DNA of 64,000 nucleotides from Mycolicibacterium novocastrense (GTDB taxonomy: Bacteria; Actinomycetota; Actinomycetes; Mycobacteriales; Mycobacteriaceae), in contig NZ_BCTA01000052.1 of NCBI RefSeq assembly GCF_001570485.1, positions 124,001 through 188,000 on the forward strand, in the 5' to 3' direction. Shown one piece after another: positions 32,908 to 41,275 of the stretch. Both the position numbers and the translations under genes were made by a program. The notes under the pieces were generated by a model, which was given only the letters and a program-made list of their open reading frames with translations, did not search any database and was not told the DNA's origin. Every line of letters starts with the position of its first letter. Position 1 is the stretch's first letter.

Positions 32908-33750
32908 TCAGCTGTTCTTCGACATCTCTGCGGCGGCCGTGTCGGCCCACTGCGCGTGGTGCCGGCCCATCGTCATGGCGCCGTTCCACCCGCCGTCGGT
33001 CCACAGCACCTCACCGCCGACATAACTGAACCGCGGGCTGCCGAGACAGACCAGCGGCCAGGCTTGTTCCTCGGCAGTCGAATAGCGTCCGACCGGTCCG
33101 ACCGCCTCATCGACGGTCTCCTTGCCCATCAGGTTCTGGAAGGCCGGCATCATCGCCGTCTCGGTCGGGCCGGGGTTGATGCAGTTGATGCGGATGCCGC
33201 GGCGGCCGAGTTCGGGATACCACCAGCCCACCCACGCATCGATGATGTACTTCGAGTAGGCATAGCCGCTCCACGACCACAACTTTTCGTTGGCGGTGAG
33301 CCATTCGACAGCGGCCTCGAACCCCTTGGTTTCGAGCAGGCCTGTGATGACCTTGATGTGGTCCTGCCAACCGATCGCGGCCGACGATGAGATCACGCTG
33401 ATCGCCGACCCTTCGGGCATCTTCGGCACGAGCTGCTCGGCCAGGTGACGTGCCCCGACGAAGTTGACCAGAATCGTGTCCCATTCGCTGAACGGCGGAC
33501 CGGGCAGCCCCGCACAGCTGAAGAGCCCGTCGACGGGGCCGTCGATGGACGCAGCGACCTCTTCGATGCTCTTGGCGTCGCGCAGATCGATCTGTAGCGC
33601 GCGGGCAACGGGAACGGTCGTCGGTTGGATGTCCAGGGCGGTGACCGTCGCACCGAGATCGGCGAGGATTTGCGCGGTCGCCTGGCCCATGCCCGACGCC
33701 GCACCTGTTACAACCACCGACTTGCCCCGGTACCTCAGCACATCGTCCAC
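32908..33750 (-). CDS. SDR, coniferyl-alcohol/3-alpha-hydroxysteroid dehydrogenase-like
   Basis: 280 residues from GTG 33750 with AGGAGC upstream. GAASGMGQATAQIL glycine motif, ALQIDLRDAKSIEEV, FSCAGLPGPPF, and YAYSKYIID as the catalytic Tyr-Lys. The long insert between strand 5 and the Tyr (GWQDHIKVITGLLETKGFEAAVEW) is typical of 3-alpha-hydroxysteroid/coniferyl-alcohol dehydrogenases. It would oxidise or reduce a cyclic secondary alcohol or an allylic alcohol. Divergent from the DapB-like gene at 33848. Confidence 0.85.
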   Translation of the reverse strand: MDDVLRYRGKSVVVTGAASGMGQATAQILADLGATVTALDIQPTTVPVARALQIDLRDAKSIEEVAASIDGPVDGLFSCAGLPGPPFSEWDTILVNFVGARHLAEQLVPKMPEGSAISVISSSAAIGWQDHIKVITGLLETKGFEAAVEWLTANEKLWSWSGYAYSKYIIDAWVGWWYPELGRRGIRINCINPGPTETAMMPAFQNLMGKETVDEAVGPVGRYSTAEEQAWPLVCLGSPRFSYVGGEVLWTDGGWNGAMTMGRHHAQWADTAAAEMSKNS

Positions 33751-33784
33751 GGCGCGCTCCTGTAGAGAATTTCATTTACCGATT

Positions 33785-33804
33785 GTGAGAACCTACGTTA
33801 TCAC
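33785..33804. promoter_or_regulatory. Operator candidate E: GTGAGAAC-N4-GTTATCAC
   Basis: A 20-base near-palindrome with 8-base arms and one mismatch lies between the divergent SDR (start 33750) and DapB-like gene (start 33848). It pairs closely with site C (GTGATAAC/GTTCTCAC). A lone GAGAAT half-site is also present at 33765. Confidence 0.55.
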
Positions 33805-33847
33805 CGGTGTACTGTCGCACTGTGACGGTTTCGAACGGGGCCGCCCC

Positions 33848-34933
33848 ATGACCGCCGGCAGCCGCCCACTGCGGATCATTCAATGGGCCACCGGCGCTGT
33901 CGGCTCCGAAATGATCACCACCATCCTCGATCACCGCCCCGACCTCGAGTTGGTCGGAGCCCGCGTGTATTCCGACGCCAAGAACGGGGTCGACATCGGG
34001 ACCCTGGTCGACAGAGCCCCCATCGGCGTCACCGCCACCACTGATGTCGCCGCAATCCTCGAGTTGGACGCCGACCTCGTCTTGTACGCACCGTCTTTCA
34101 CCGACCTCGACGATGTCTGTGCGTTGCTCGAGAGCGGAAAGAACGTGGCAACGCCGTCATTTCTGTTCCACCCTCGGCGCATTCCCGAGGCCGACCGGGA
34201 CAAGATCCTGGCGGCGTGCGAGAAGGGCAACAGCACCATCCACGGCAGTGGGCTCAACCCGGGCAATCTGTCTGGTGTGCTGCCGCTGGCGCTGTCGGGC
34301 ATGAGTCGCACGATCGATCGCCTGACGCTCCAGGAGAGGGCCGATTGGACGCTGTGGGAGAGCACCGGAATCACCTTCGATGGAATGTGGTTCGGCCGAC
34401 CGGTTGACGAGGTGACCCCCACGGCCAACACGTACCTGAGTTTTCTGACGAAGCTGTTCGTCGAGCAGACCTGGTTCATCTCCGACAGCTTGAATGCCGA
34501 CATCGACGACGTCTCGGTGACCCTGGAAACGGTGCCGGCAACCAAAGACCTCCAGGTCTTCGATCACGTGGTGCGGCAGGGCAGCACGGCCGGACAGCGC
34601 TGGAATTTCATCGGACATCGGAACGGTGAACCGTTGATCGAATTCGAAACGCTCTGGACCGTCGGCGGTGAGTATCCCGACCACTGGCCGCAACCGCTCG
34701 ATGGCTGGACTCTGACCATCGAGGGCGATCCCTCAATGCGCACGCACTTCTTTCCGCTGGCCAGCTTCTCGCGCGAGGCGTCGATTGAGGAGCACGTCCG
34801 CGCGGGCCTCATCACGGTGGCGATGCAGGTCGTCAATGCCATCCCGGCGGTCTGCGCGGCGCCCGCAGGGTTCGCGACGATGGCGGACCTGCCACTCATT
34901 CGCAGCTACACGGGATTCGGCAACAAGCCCTGA
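33848..34933 (+). CDS. DapB-like NAD(P)-dependent dehydrogenase (paralogue 3 of 5)
   Basis: 361 residues from ATG 33848. N-terminal IIQWATGAVGSEMITTIL glycine loop, LELVGARVYSDAKNGVDIG, LVLYAPSFTDLDDVCALL, GSGLNPGNLSG (substrate/cofactor loop shared by the family as GxxPGF) and C-terminal TVAMQVVNAIPAVCAAP. The ribosome site is weak; the longer frame upstream overlaps the divergent SDR and is rejected. Convergent with paralogue 4. Confidence 0.82.
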   Translation: MTAGSRPLRIIQWATGAVGSEMITTILDHRPDLELVGARVYSDAKNGVDIGTLVDRAPIGVTATTDVAAILELDADLVLYAPSFTDLDDVCALLESGKNVATPSFLFHPRRIPEADRDKILAACEKGNSTIHGSGLNPGNLSGVLPLALSGMSRTIDRLTLQERADWTLWESTGITFDGMWFGRPVDEVTPTANTYLSFLTKLFVEQTWFISDSLNADIDDVSVTLETVPATKDLQVFDHVVRQGSTAGQRWNFIGHRNGEPLIEFETLWTVGGEYPDHWPQPLDGWTLTIEGDPSMRTHFFPLASFSREASIEEHVRAGLITVAMQVVNAIPAVCAAPAGFATMADLPLIRSYTGFGNKP

Positions 34934-34949
34934 CATCGCTCGGCGTCAG

Positions 34950-36002
34950 TTAGCCGCTGCGGCTGGTCCAGTGCGCGACAAACGGCGCGATGACCGACAG
35001 GTCATACAGCCCCGGCTCAGCCGCGATGACCGTGGGTATCGCGTTGATCGCATGCATCGCGGTGGCCAGGCACCCCTGTTCGGCGTGGTCTTCACCGCGG
35101 GAACCGATTTCGAGGTGTATTCGCATATTCGGCTCACCCTCGAAGGCGAGCTCGTATCCAATCTCGTTCGGCCAATGCGGGGCCAGATCGTCAGCCATGC
35201 GGGTGAGATGCTCGACCGATATCGTCGTCTCGCCGCAGTCGACGACCACGCCGAACCGCATGGCACCGACGGTGCCCGAGGGGATCTCACCCGCGGCGAC
35301 GGTCAGCGCGCGCGGCGTCGTCACGACCTCACGGAAGCCCTCGACCGCACGGATTCGCAGGCCGAGCGCCTGAGCAAGCACCGTCGCGCTACCGATCCAT
35401 GCACTCGCCGCGTACTCGGCGTTGGCGAGCAGTGGGGTTGTGTCGTCGGGTGCGTGCCCGAAACCCATGGCATTGAAGATCAGGTCGTGACTGGCGTAGG
35501 TGGAGTAGTTGAGCACTTCGCGGACGGTGATCCGGTTCGTCTGCTGTGTGAGCCGCGACAGTAGGGGCGCGATCGACTCGCCGAAGAAGCCCGGGTACAG
35601 GCCCACCCCGAGGAACGATGATTTGCCTGCCTCACAGGCATTTTCGATGCCGTCGGCCAGCGAATCGTGCAGTGAGCGCGGATGGATGAACCTGCTGCCC
35701 GTGGCGACAACATCCTTCCCCGAGGCAAGCAGATCGCAGACGTCAGCGAAGCAGCCCGGGGTGTCGGTCTCGACCTTGCCCATGTAGAGCACCACGTCGG
35801 CGTCGGTGGCGATGATGGCGTCGCGGTCGTCGCTGGTGACCACTCCCGCCTCGCCGACGCCGCACAACGTGCCCGCGTCGACACCGGCTTTTGCCGGATC
35901 GTAGACACGAACACCGACGACCGTGAGATCGGCCCTGCCGAGGATGTGGCGAAGCGCCATCATCCCCGTCACTCCGGTCGCCCACTGAATCACTCGCGTC
36001 AT
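34950..36002 (-). CDS. DapB-like NAD(P)-dependent dehydrogenase (paralogue 4 of 5)
   Basis: 350 residues from ATG 36002: VIQWATGVTGMMALRHIL, LTVVGVRVYDPAKAGVDAGTL, FLGVGLYPGFFGESI, ATAMHAINAIPTVIAAEPG. Twelve bases separate it from the upstream P450 stop, so it is the second gene of a P450-dehydrogenase operon, the same association seen at 27649-31100. It most resembles paralogue 5 at the N-terminus (VYDPAKAG). Confidence 0.83.
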   Translation of the reverse strand: MTRVIQWATGVTGMMALRHILGRADLTVVGVRVYDPAKAGVDAGTLCGVGEAGVVTSDDRDAIIATDADVVLYMGKVETDTPGCFADVCDLLASGKDVVATGSRFIHPRSLHDSLADGIENACEAGKSSFLGVGLYPGFFGESIAPLLSRLTQQTNRITVREVLNYSTYASHDLIFNAMGFGHAPDDTTPLLANAEYAASAWIGSATVLAQALGLRIRAVEGFREVVTTPRALTVAAGEIPSGTVGAMRFGVVVDCGETTISVEHLTRMADDLAPHWPNEIGYELAFEGEPNMRIHLEIGSRGEDHAEQGCLATAMHAINAIPTVIAAEPGLYDLSVIAPFVAHWTSRSG

Positions 36003-36014
36003 ACGGTCGCTACC

Positions 36015-37253
36015 TCAATCCCACACGACGTCAAGTCGAGGGGGCGAGCGGAACATCGTTCCGGTGATGTAGGGCGCCGGCGCGTCGGGATCGAGCCGCA
36101 ATCCGGGTAATTCGTCGAACAACGCGTTGAAGATCTTCGTGGTCTCGAGCCGAGCCAGATGCATGCCCAGGCAGACGTGGGCCCCGTGCGCGAACCCGAT
36201 GTGCGGCTTGCGTTCCCGGAAGATGTCGAATTTCTCCGGTTCGTTCCACCGTGTTACGTCGTGGTTCGCGCTACCGAGGCTCAGCATCATCGTCGCGCCT
36301 TCGGGTACGCGAACTCCGCCGATCTCGGTGTCGCAGGTGACCTCGCGCATGAAGTTGAGCAGGGGGGTTTCCCAGCGGATGCCTTCTTCGATGGCCTGCG
36401 GCAGCAGGGTGCGGTCGGCGCGAACCGCGTCGAGCTGATCGGGATGGGTCAGCAGTGCGTAGGCCAGGCTGGCGGTCGAGCGTGATGTGGTCTCGGCGCC
36501 GGCGGGCAGCAGGTTGCGCATGAAACCGTAGATCTGCTCGTCGGACATCTTCACGCCGTTGACCTCTGCGGCCGCGAGGATGGACACCATGTCGTCCCTG
36601 GGCTCGTTGCGCCGGTCGGCAAGGATCCCGACGAAATACTCCTTCATCTTCGCCGATGCCCGCATCGCGCAGTCCATGTCGCCGCGGAAGCCCAGTAGGT
36701 CGATCGCCAGCCGGTGGAAGTGCAGGACATCGGAATCGGGAAGTCCCAGTAGGGCTGCGATCACCCGCACCGGAATCGGCATGAACACCGCGTCGACCAG
36801 GTCGGCACGCTTGGCGTCCTTGATTTTCGCGATTGTTCGGTCGACCAGCGGGCCGACGAGTTCGGTATCCCAACGCTTCATCGATGAGCGAGCGAAGGCG
36901 AACTCGTGGAGCTTGCGGTAGATCGCGTGTTCGGGGTCCTGCATCTCGAGGATGGTCGGGCCCTGCAGTGGCCGCACGACGTCCTCGTAGCAGCGGGTGC
37001 TGAAGGTGATGTTGTCGGTGAAGATCGCCTTGACGGTGTCGAACGTGTACGCCGTGAAGGTCGGCGGGCCGTCTCCCGAATTGCCGATCATGCCCATCTC
37101 GGGCCACCCGGCGTGCACCGGCGCCTGCGCGCGCAGCTCCTTGAGGAAGGGATACGGGGTGGCGTCACCGTCGGCGCCCATGCCTGCATTGAATTTGTCT
37201 TGGGCGTCTCGAATGCTCTGCTCGAGATCCTCGACGCTCGCCGGCTCGAACAT
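36015..37253 (-). CDS. Cytochrome P450
   Basis: 412 residues from ATG 37253 (GAGGAG upstream on the minus strand). I-helix PAGAETTSRSTASL, ExxR as EEGIRWETP, heme loop FAHGAHVCLGMHLARLE with the first Gly replaced by Ala, an accepted variant. The N-terminal Trp/Pro-rich segment (TPYPFLKELRAQAPVHAGWP) is intact. Co-operonic with DapB-like paralogue 4 and divergent from paralogue 5. Confidence 0.92.
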   Translation of the reverse strand: MFEPASVEDLEQSIRDAQDKFNAGMGADGDATPYPFLKELRAQAPVHAGWPEMGMIGNSGDGPPTFTAYTFDTVKAIFTDNITFSTRCYEDVVRPLQGPTILEMQDPEHAIYRKLHEFAFARSSMKRWDTELVGPLVDRTIAKIKDAKRADLVDAVFMPIPVRVIAALLGLPDSDVLHFHRLAIDLLGFRGDMDCAMRASAKMKEYFVGILADRRNEPRDDMVSILAAAEVNGVKMSDEQIYGFMRNLLPAGAETTSRSTASLAYALLTHPDQLDAVRADRTLLPQAIEEGIRWETPLLNFMREVTCDTEIGGVRVPEGATMMLSLGSANHDVTRWNEPEKFDIFRERKPHIGFAHGAHVCLGMHLARLETTKIFNALFDELPGLRLDPDAPAPYITGTMFRSPPRLDVVWD

Positions 37254-37378
37254 GCGACGACTCCTCACTGCGGATCGGCCGCTATCAACATACACCCTGG
37301 TGGTTGCCGACCTCCATCATGTACGTTGGGCCGAAGCCAAGCCATTGTCTCAGCGAAAAGCACACCGGGAGCGTTCGA

Positions 37379-38467
37379 TTGGTAACTCGAGTCGTTCAAT
37401 GGGCCACGGGCGCCGTCGGTCGCGCGGCGCTGGCGGAACTCATTGAGAACCCTGATTATCAATTGGCCGGGGTGCTGGTGTACGACCCGGCGAAGGCCGG
37501 TCAGGATGCCGGGTCGCTTTGCGGCCTTCCGGCGAGCACCGGCGTGCTCGCTACCACGGACAAGAACGAGATCTTCGGACTCGGCGCTGACGTCGTCATC
37601 CATGCCGCCAGCAAGGCCCATGCCGTCGACACCAACGCCGACGACATCTGCCGACTGCTCGCGGGGGGCACCGACGTCATAACGACGACGTCCTACAACC
37701 ACCTGCCCACCTACGGCGCCGAGACTGAAGCGGCCTTCGCGGAAGCCTGTCGCGCGGGACAGTCCCGATTCCACGCCGCGGGCGAGAATCCGGGCTTCAT
37801 GTTCGAACGCCTGGTGGCGACCGTGACGGGGCTGAGCAAGACGATCGATCGAATCGACCTCTACGAAGCGACCGATGTTTCGGCGGTCGACAGCCGACCC
37901 ATGCTCGTCGATCTTATGGGCATGGGCAGACCGCCCGAGGACGTCAGCGTGGACTCGCCGATCATCAAGAAGCTCGACATGGCGTACCGCCAGGCGCTCA
38001 ACGCCACCGCCGACGTTCTCGGCGTCACGCTCTCGCACGTCGAGGTGTCCGTCGACGCCACCACGCTTCCGCACGACCTCGAGGTGCTGGCGGGCACCAT
38101 CGAAGCGGGAACGGTCGTCGGCCAACGGTTCTCATGGGTCGGACACTGGTCAGGCCGCCCCTTGTTGGCGATTCACGAGGAATGGGTGCTGACGCGCGAT
38201 CTACCCCAGTGGGGACTGAAGCCGCTGGCCGCCGGAGAGAAGGCGCCGTTGATCCGCGCCGTCATCAAGGGCGAACCGAGTTTCGAGCTCGCACTCGACG
38301 TCGGCTGGGACGGCCAGGTGCCCAGCGGACAGCACGCCCAACCGGGGCATCTGATGATCGCGATGGGCGCTGTCCGGGCGATCCCCTACGTGAGGGCCCA
38401 GCCGCCGGGGATCGTCACGGCGCCGGTGTTCGGTGCGATCCAGCTGGGTAGCCAACGCCGAAACTGA
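37379..38467 (+). CDS. DapB-like NAD(P)-dependent dehydrogenase (paralogue 5 of 5)
   Basis: About 362 residues if TTG 37379 is used (GGGAG upstream; alignment with paralogue 4 supports a start just before VTRVVQWATGAVG). ATG 37304 would add 25 poorly conserved residues. Features: LAGVLVYDPAKAGQDAGSL, GENPGFMFERLVATVTGL, DLYEATDVSAVDSRPML and MIAMGAVRAIPYVRAQ. Divergent from the P450 at 36015, and convergent with the solute-binding protein gene. Confidence 0.8.
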   Translation: MVTRVVQWATGAVGRAALAELIENPDYQLAGVLVYDPAKAGQDAGSLCGLPASTGVLATTDKNEIFGLGADVVIHAASKAHAVDTNADDICRLLAGGTDVITTTSYNHLPTYGAETEAAFAEACRAGQSRFHAAGENPGFMFERLVATVTGLSKTIDRIDLYEATDVSAVDSRPMLVDLMGMGRPPEDVSVDSPIIKKLDMAYRQALNATADVLGVTLSHVEVSVDATTLPHDLEVLAGTIEAGTVVGQRFSWVGHWSGRPLLAIHEEWVLTRDLPQWGLKPLAAGEKAPLIRAVIKGEPSFELALDVGWDGQVPSGQHAQPGHLMIAMGAVRAIPYVRAQPPGIVTAPVFGAIQLGSQRRN

Positions 38468-38503
38468 GCCTGCGGGAAATTCGCGCCATCGTCGGGCACA
38501 AGC

Positions 38504-39661
38504 TCAGTCTCGGCGGATACCGACCGCGCGCGAAATGTTGTCGCTCGGCGCCGCGTGGAATACGTGTCCGCTTCCATCCGGCAGCACCCGCCGCGCGATC
38601 AGGTAATCGGAGCCCAGCCAACCCTGCCTGATGTAACGGCCGAACCGGAGGAAGGTACCCGGGGCTCCGCTCGCCGACGGCACGAGCTTCACCTGCTCGA
38701 TTCCCTCTTTGACCCCTCCGCCGGTCAGCGGCCTCGCCGCCGCCAGACCCCGCGCGATCACGGTCGCGACGTCGTGGCACAGGCCCGGCATCGAGTGCGC
38801 CGGCCGGCGGCCGTAACGCGCTTCGAATCGGTCGAGGAAGGCCTGCCCGACATCGTTGCGCTCGTCGTAGCTGTCGAGACCGACCCAGCCGCGCAGGTGG
38901 CGCATCCACTCGGCGTTGATGTGCGCCATCTCGAACGCCGTCGTGGTGTAGCGCGGCGGATCCCAGCCGGCACTCTCCAGGGCGTCCGAGAAGCCCCACA
39001 ACCCGTGGCCGAAGCCAACGTGGACAAGGGCATCGGGACCGGTGGCCCGGAGTTCGGCGACCACCGCCGCCTTGTCCGCTTCGACCTGCGGGATGGCCGC
39101 CGTGGCCACGACCTTCAATCCCGCTGCGGAATAAGCCTTCTCGGCGAACGTCAGATACTCCTTGCCGATGAGAGAGGCCTCATATGCGATGGCGATACGC
39201 GACCTTTCATCGCCGAGCATCACCGCGGCGAGCATGACGGGCTCCTCGGGCATCGACCCGTTGTTGAGCGCGAACGTCCACTCCCCGAGCGCCTCCTCCG
39301 ATCCCGACAGGATGAGATTCGGGACCGTGGCGACCCGGTTGGCGTGCGCGGACAGCGGCACCGCGTTGTCGGAGACGTACGGGCCGAAAATCACCAGGCA
39401 GCCTTCGGCGACCAGCTCGTCGTAACCGCGTTCGACGGCGTGGTACGTGCCGTTGGGCAGGCCGATGACGTCGCGGCGTACCACCTCGATCGGCCGGTCG
39501 ACGAGCCCGGCGGATACCGCTTCGTCAAATACCAGCCGTAGCGTGTCGAGCGTGTCGTCCTCGGTGCCGGACCTGGTCGGATAGTCGTTGAGCAGGCCGA
39601 CTTTCAGCGGGGCGACCGATCCGTACGCGCGAACACCTTCGTCTGCCACATCCAGCAACAT
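38504..39661 (-). CDS. Branched-chain amino-acid-type solute-binding protein without signal peptide
   Basis: 385 residues with the periplasmic-binding-protein type I fold: LKVGLLNDYPTRSGTEDD, GCLVIFGPYVSDNAVPL, SRIAIAYEASLIGKEYLTFAEKAY split around 20-residue pieces, and ALVHVGFGHGLWGFSDAL. The N-terminus (MLLDVADEGVRAYGSVAPLK) has no hydrophobic signal, Tat motif or lipobox, and no permease or ATPase genes are adjacent. It may be a cytosolic ligand sensor of the AmiC kind. It is divergent from a TetR gene across 61 bases. An unnoticed upstream start could restore a signal, but the gap leaves little room. Confidence 0.8.
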   Translation of the reverse strand: MLLDVADEGVRAYGSVAPLKVGLLNDYPTRSGTEDDTLDTLRLVFDEAVSAGLVDRPIEVVRRDVIGLPNGTYHAVERGYDELVAEGCLVIFGPYVSDNAVPLSAHANRVATVPNLILSGSEEALGEWTFALNNGSMPEEPVMLAAVMLGDERSRIAIAYEASLIGKEYLTFAEKAYSAAGLKVVATAAIPQVEADKAAVVAELRATGPDALVHVGFGHGLWGFSDALESAGWDPPRYTTTAFEMAHINAEWMRHLRGWVGLDSYDERNDVGQAFLDRFEARYGRRPAHSMPGLCHDVATVIARGLAAARPLTGGGVKEGIEQVKLVPSASGAPGTFLRFGRYIRQGWLGSDYLIARRVLPDGSGHVFHAAPSDNISRAVGIRRD

Positions 39662-39670
39662 ACAACATGC

Positions 39671-39693
39671 AGGTTATCTGGCAACGCTAACCT
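39671..39693. promoter_or_regulatory. Operator candidate: AGGTTA-N11-TAACCT
   Basis: A perfect 6-base-arm inverted repeat with 11-base spacer sits in the 61-base divergent region between the solute-binding-protein gene and the TetR gene at 39723. It is a natural autoregulatory site for that TetR protein and would cover both promoters. Confidence 0.45.
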
Positions 39694-39722
39694 ACACCGT
39701 GAATGTTGCTACCATGCTCGGC

Positions 39723-40355
39723 ATGGCCAAGCGTGGTGGCACGGACTCCGAACGACGTGCTCGCGGAGATCAAACCCGTCGCCATCTCATCGATGCCGGG
39801 CGCATCCTGTTCGTGCAGAAGGGCTACTTCAACACCAGCATCGGCGACTTGGTCGAGACCTCGGGCGTCGGCACCCGCGGCGCCTTCTATCACCACTTCA
39901 AAGACAAGGCCGAACTCTTCCGCGCGGTGTTCGAGGAGGTCGAGCGGGACCTCACATTGCGCTCGCTGTCCTCCCCGCCGCGCGGCGCGGACTCGTGGGA
40001 ACGCCTCTGCGCCGGTCTTCACGGCTTCCTCGAGTCGGCGCTCGAACCCGAGGTGCAGCGCATCATGTTGGTTGACGGACCCGTCGTCCTGGGCTGGCGG
40101 ACCCTGCGCGCGATCCAGGAGGACAACAGCATCGCGTTGATCAACGAGATGGTGCGCAATGCCATCGCCGAAGGCAGCATCGACGATCTGCCCGTTGCCG
40201 AGCTCACGCACATGCTCGTCGCATCGCTCGAGGAGGGCGCGCTCCTGGTGGCACACGCGAAAAGCCCCGGCCGAGCACGCGGTCGTGCGGCACGGATCCT
40301 CGACCGGCTTCTGCTCAGCTTCGCGACGGAGCCGCGCAAGGTGGTCAGGCGGTAG
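39723..40355 (+). CDS. TetR-family transcriptional regulator
   Basis: 210 residues from ATG 39723 (ATG 39714 also in frame; no clear ribosome site for either). Helix-turn-helix: TSIGDLVETSGVGTRGAFYHHF around residues 40-60. The effector domain contains a run with VQRIMLVDGPVVLGW, typical of TetR_C subfamilies in which this segment lines the dimer interface. Likely regulates the divergent solute-binding protein and perhaps the downstream SDR-ALDH-ADH genes. Confidence 0.88.
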   Translation: MAKRGGTDSERRARGDQTRRHLIDAGRILFVQKGYFNTSIGDLVETSGVGTRGAFYHHFKDKAELFRAVFEEVERDLTLRSLSSPPRGADSWERLCAGLHGFLESALEPEVQRIMLVDGPVVLGWRTLRAIQEDNSIALINEMVRNAIAEGSIDDLPVAELTHMLVASLEEGALLVAHAKSPGRARGRAARILDRLLLSFATEPRKVVRR

Positions 40356-40393
40356 TAATGATCAATTCGCGTCTCGGGGTGATCGCCTACCGT

Positions 40394-40417
40394 ACGGAAA
40401 TGAGCGTTTCCGTTTTT
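40394..40417. terminator. Possible intrinsic terminator or operator after TetR
   Basis: ACGGAAA (40394-40400) and TTTCCGT (40407-40413) form a perfect 7-base stem with a 6-base loop followed by TTTTT. This could end the TetR transcript. The stem is AT-rich for this genome, and the GAAA/TTTC arms could equally be a regulator site for the SDR gene at 40477. Confidence 0.35.
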
Positions 40418-40476
40418 GATTATCGTTCTTCTACCAGACTGATAATGTTGCTTCGCCCTCGTCTCAAGGAGATCTG

Positions 40477-41265
40477 ATGTCAGACGCGCCATCACTGCGA
40501 GTCGCCGTAGTCGGAGCGTCCGCGGGTCTCGGCCGCTGCATCGGTATCGGGCTCGCGAAGGAGGGCGCCCGGGTCGCGTTCCTCGCGCGGCGTCGTGACC
40601 GCCTCGAGAACGCCGCCAAGGAGGCGGGCAGCGGTGCGGTAGCCGTCGCGTGTGACGTCACGGACGCGGACGCTTGCGAACGCGCGATGACAGCCGTCGT
40701 CGAAGAATTCGGTGGTCTCGACGCCCTCGTCTACACGACCGGCGTCGGCGTCCTCGCCCCGCTGGCCGAGGTGACGGGTGAGCAGTGGGCAAATCTATTC
40801 GCCACCAACGTCACCGGCGCCTCACTCATCACCGCGGCGGCGGCAACTCACCTGGCCGCCAACGCGGGTTCGGCGGTGTACCTCTCGTCGCTCAGCGCTT
40901 CCTATTCCGCCCCATGGCCCCTGCTGGGTGCCTACGCCGTATCGAAGGCGGCGTTGGACAAATTGGTCGAGGCCTGGCGCATCGAACACCCGAACATCGG
41001 CTTCACCCGCCTGGCGGTCGGCGACTGCTTCGGCGGTGAGGGAGATTCCCAGACCGAGTTCAACAAGACCTGGGATCCGCAGGCGCTCGAGAACGCCATC
41101 CGGTTCTGGATGGACAACGGTTACATGCAGGGCGGTCTCGTCGAGGCCGATCACCTCGTTGACGTCGTGCACAACGTACTTCGTTGCGGTAACAGCAGTT
41201 TCATTCCCTATCTGACATTGGCTCCCAGACCGTCGGGCGCCGTGGCCGAACTTCGACAGTGGTGA
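40477..41265 (+). CDS. Short-chain dehydrogenase/reductase
   Basis: 262 residues from ATG 40477 with AAGGAG 8 bases upstream. GASAGLGRCIGIGL glycine motif, VYTTGVGVLAPLAE in the NNAG position, YLSSLSASYSAPWPLLGAY and YAVSKAALD as catalytic Tyr-Lys. Similar in style to the SDR at 32087. First gene of a rightward operon followed within 10 bases by an aldehyde dehydrogenase and then an alcohol dehydrogenase, so the three could run a sequential alcohol-aldehyde-acid oxidation. Confidence 0.86.
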   Translation: MSDAPSLRVAVVGASAGLGRCIGIGLAKEGARVAFLARRRDRLENAAKEAGSGAVAVACDVTDADACERAMTAVVEEFGGLDALVYTTGVGVLAPLAEVTGEQWANLFATNVTGASLITAAAATHLAANAGSAVYLSSLSASYSAPWPLLGAYAVSKAALDKLVEAWRIEHPNIGFTRLAVGDCFGGEGDSQTEFNKTWDPQALENAIRFWMDNGYMQGGLVEADHLVDVVHNVLRCGNSSFIPYLTLAPRPSGAVAELRQW

Positions 41266-41275
41266 AGGACACCCG

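Noticed and set aside
4381..33804. KstR or KstR2 operators
   Set aside because: No site matching TnnAACnnGTTnnA or the KstR2 pattern was seen; the recurrent repeat here has different arms and spacing.
37304..37378. Longer N-terminus for DapB-like paralogue 5 from ATG 37304
   Set aside because: The extra 25 residues have no counterpart in the four paralogues, and a GGGAG/TTG start fits the alignment better.
40419..40446. Further GAKAAY operator before the SDR at 40477 (GATTATCGTTCTTC, GATAATG)
   Set aside because: Arms do not pair at the 3- or 4-base spacing of the other sites.
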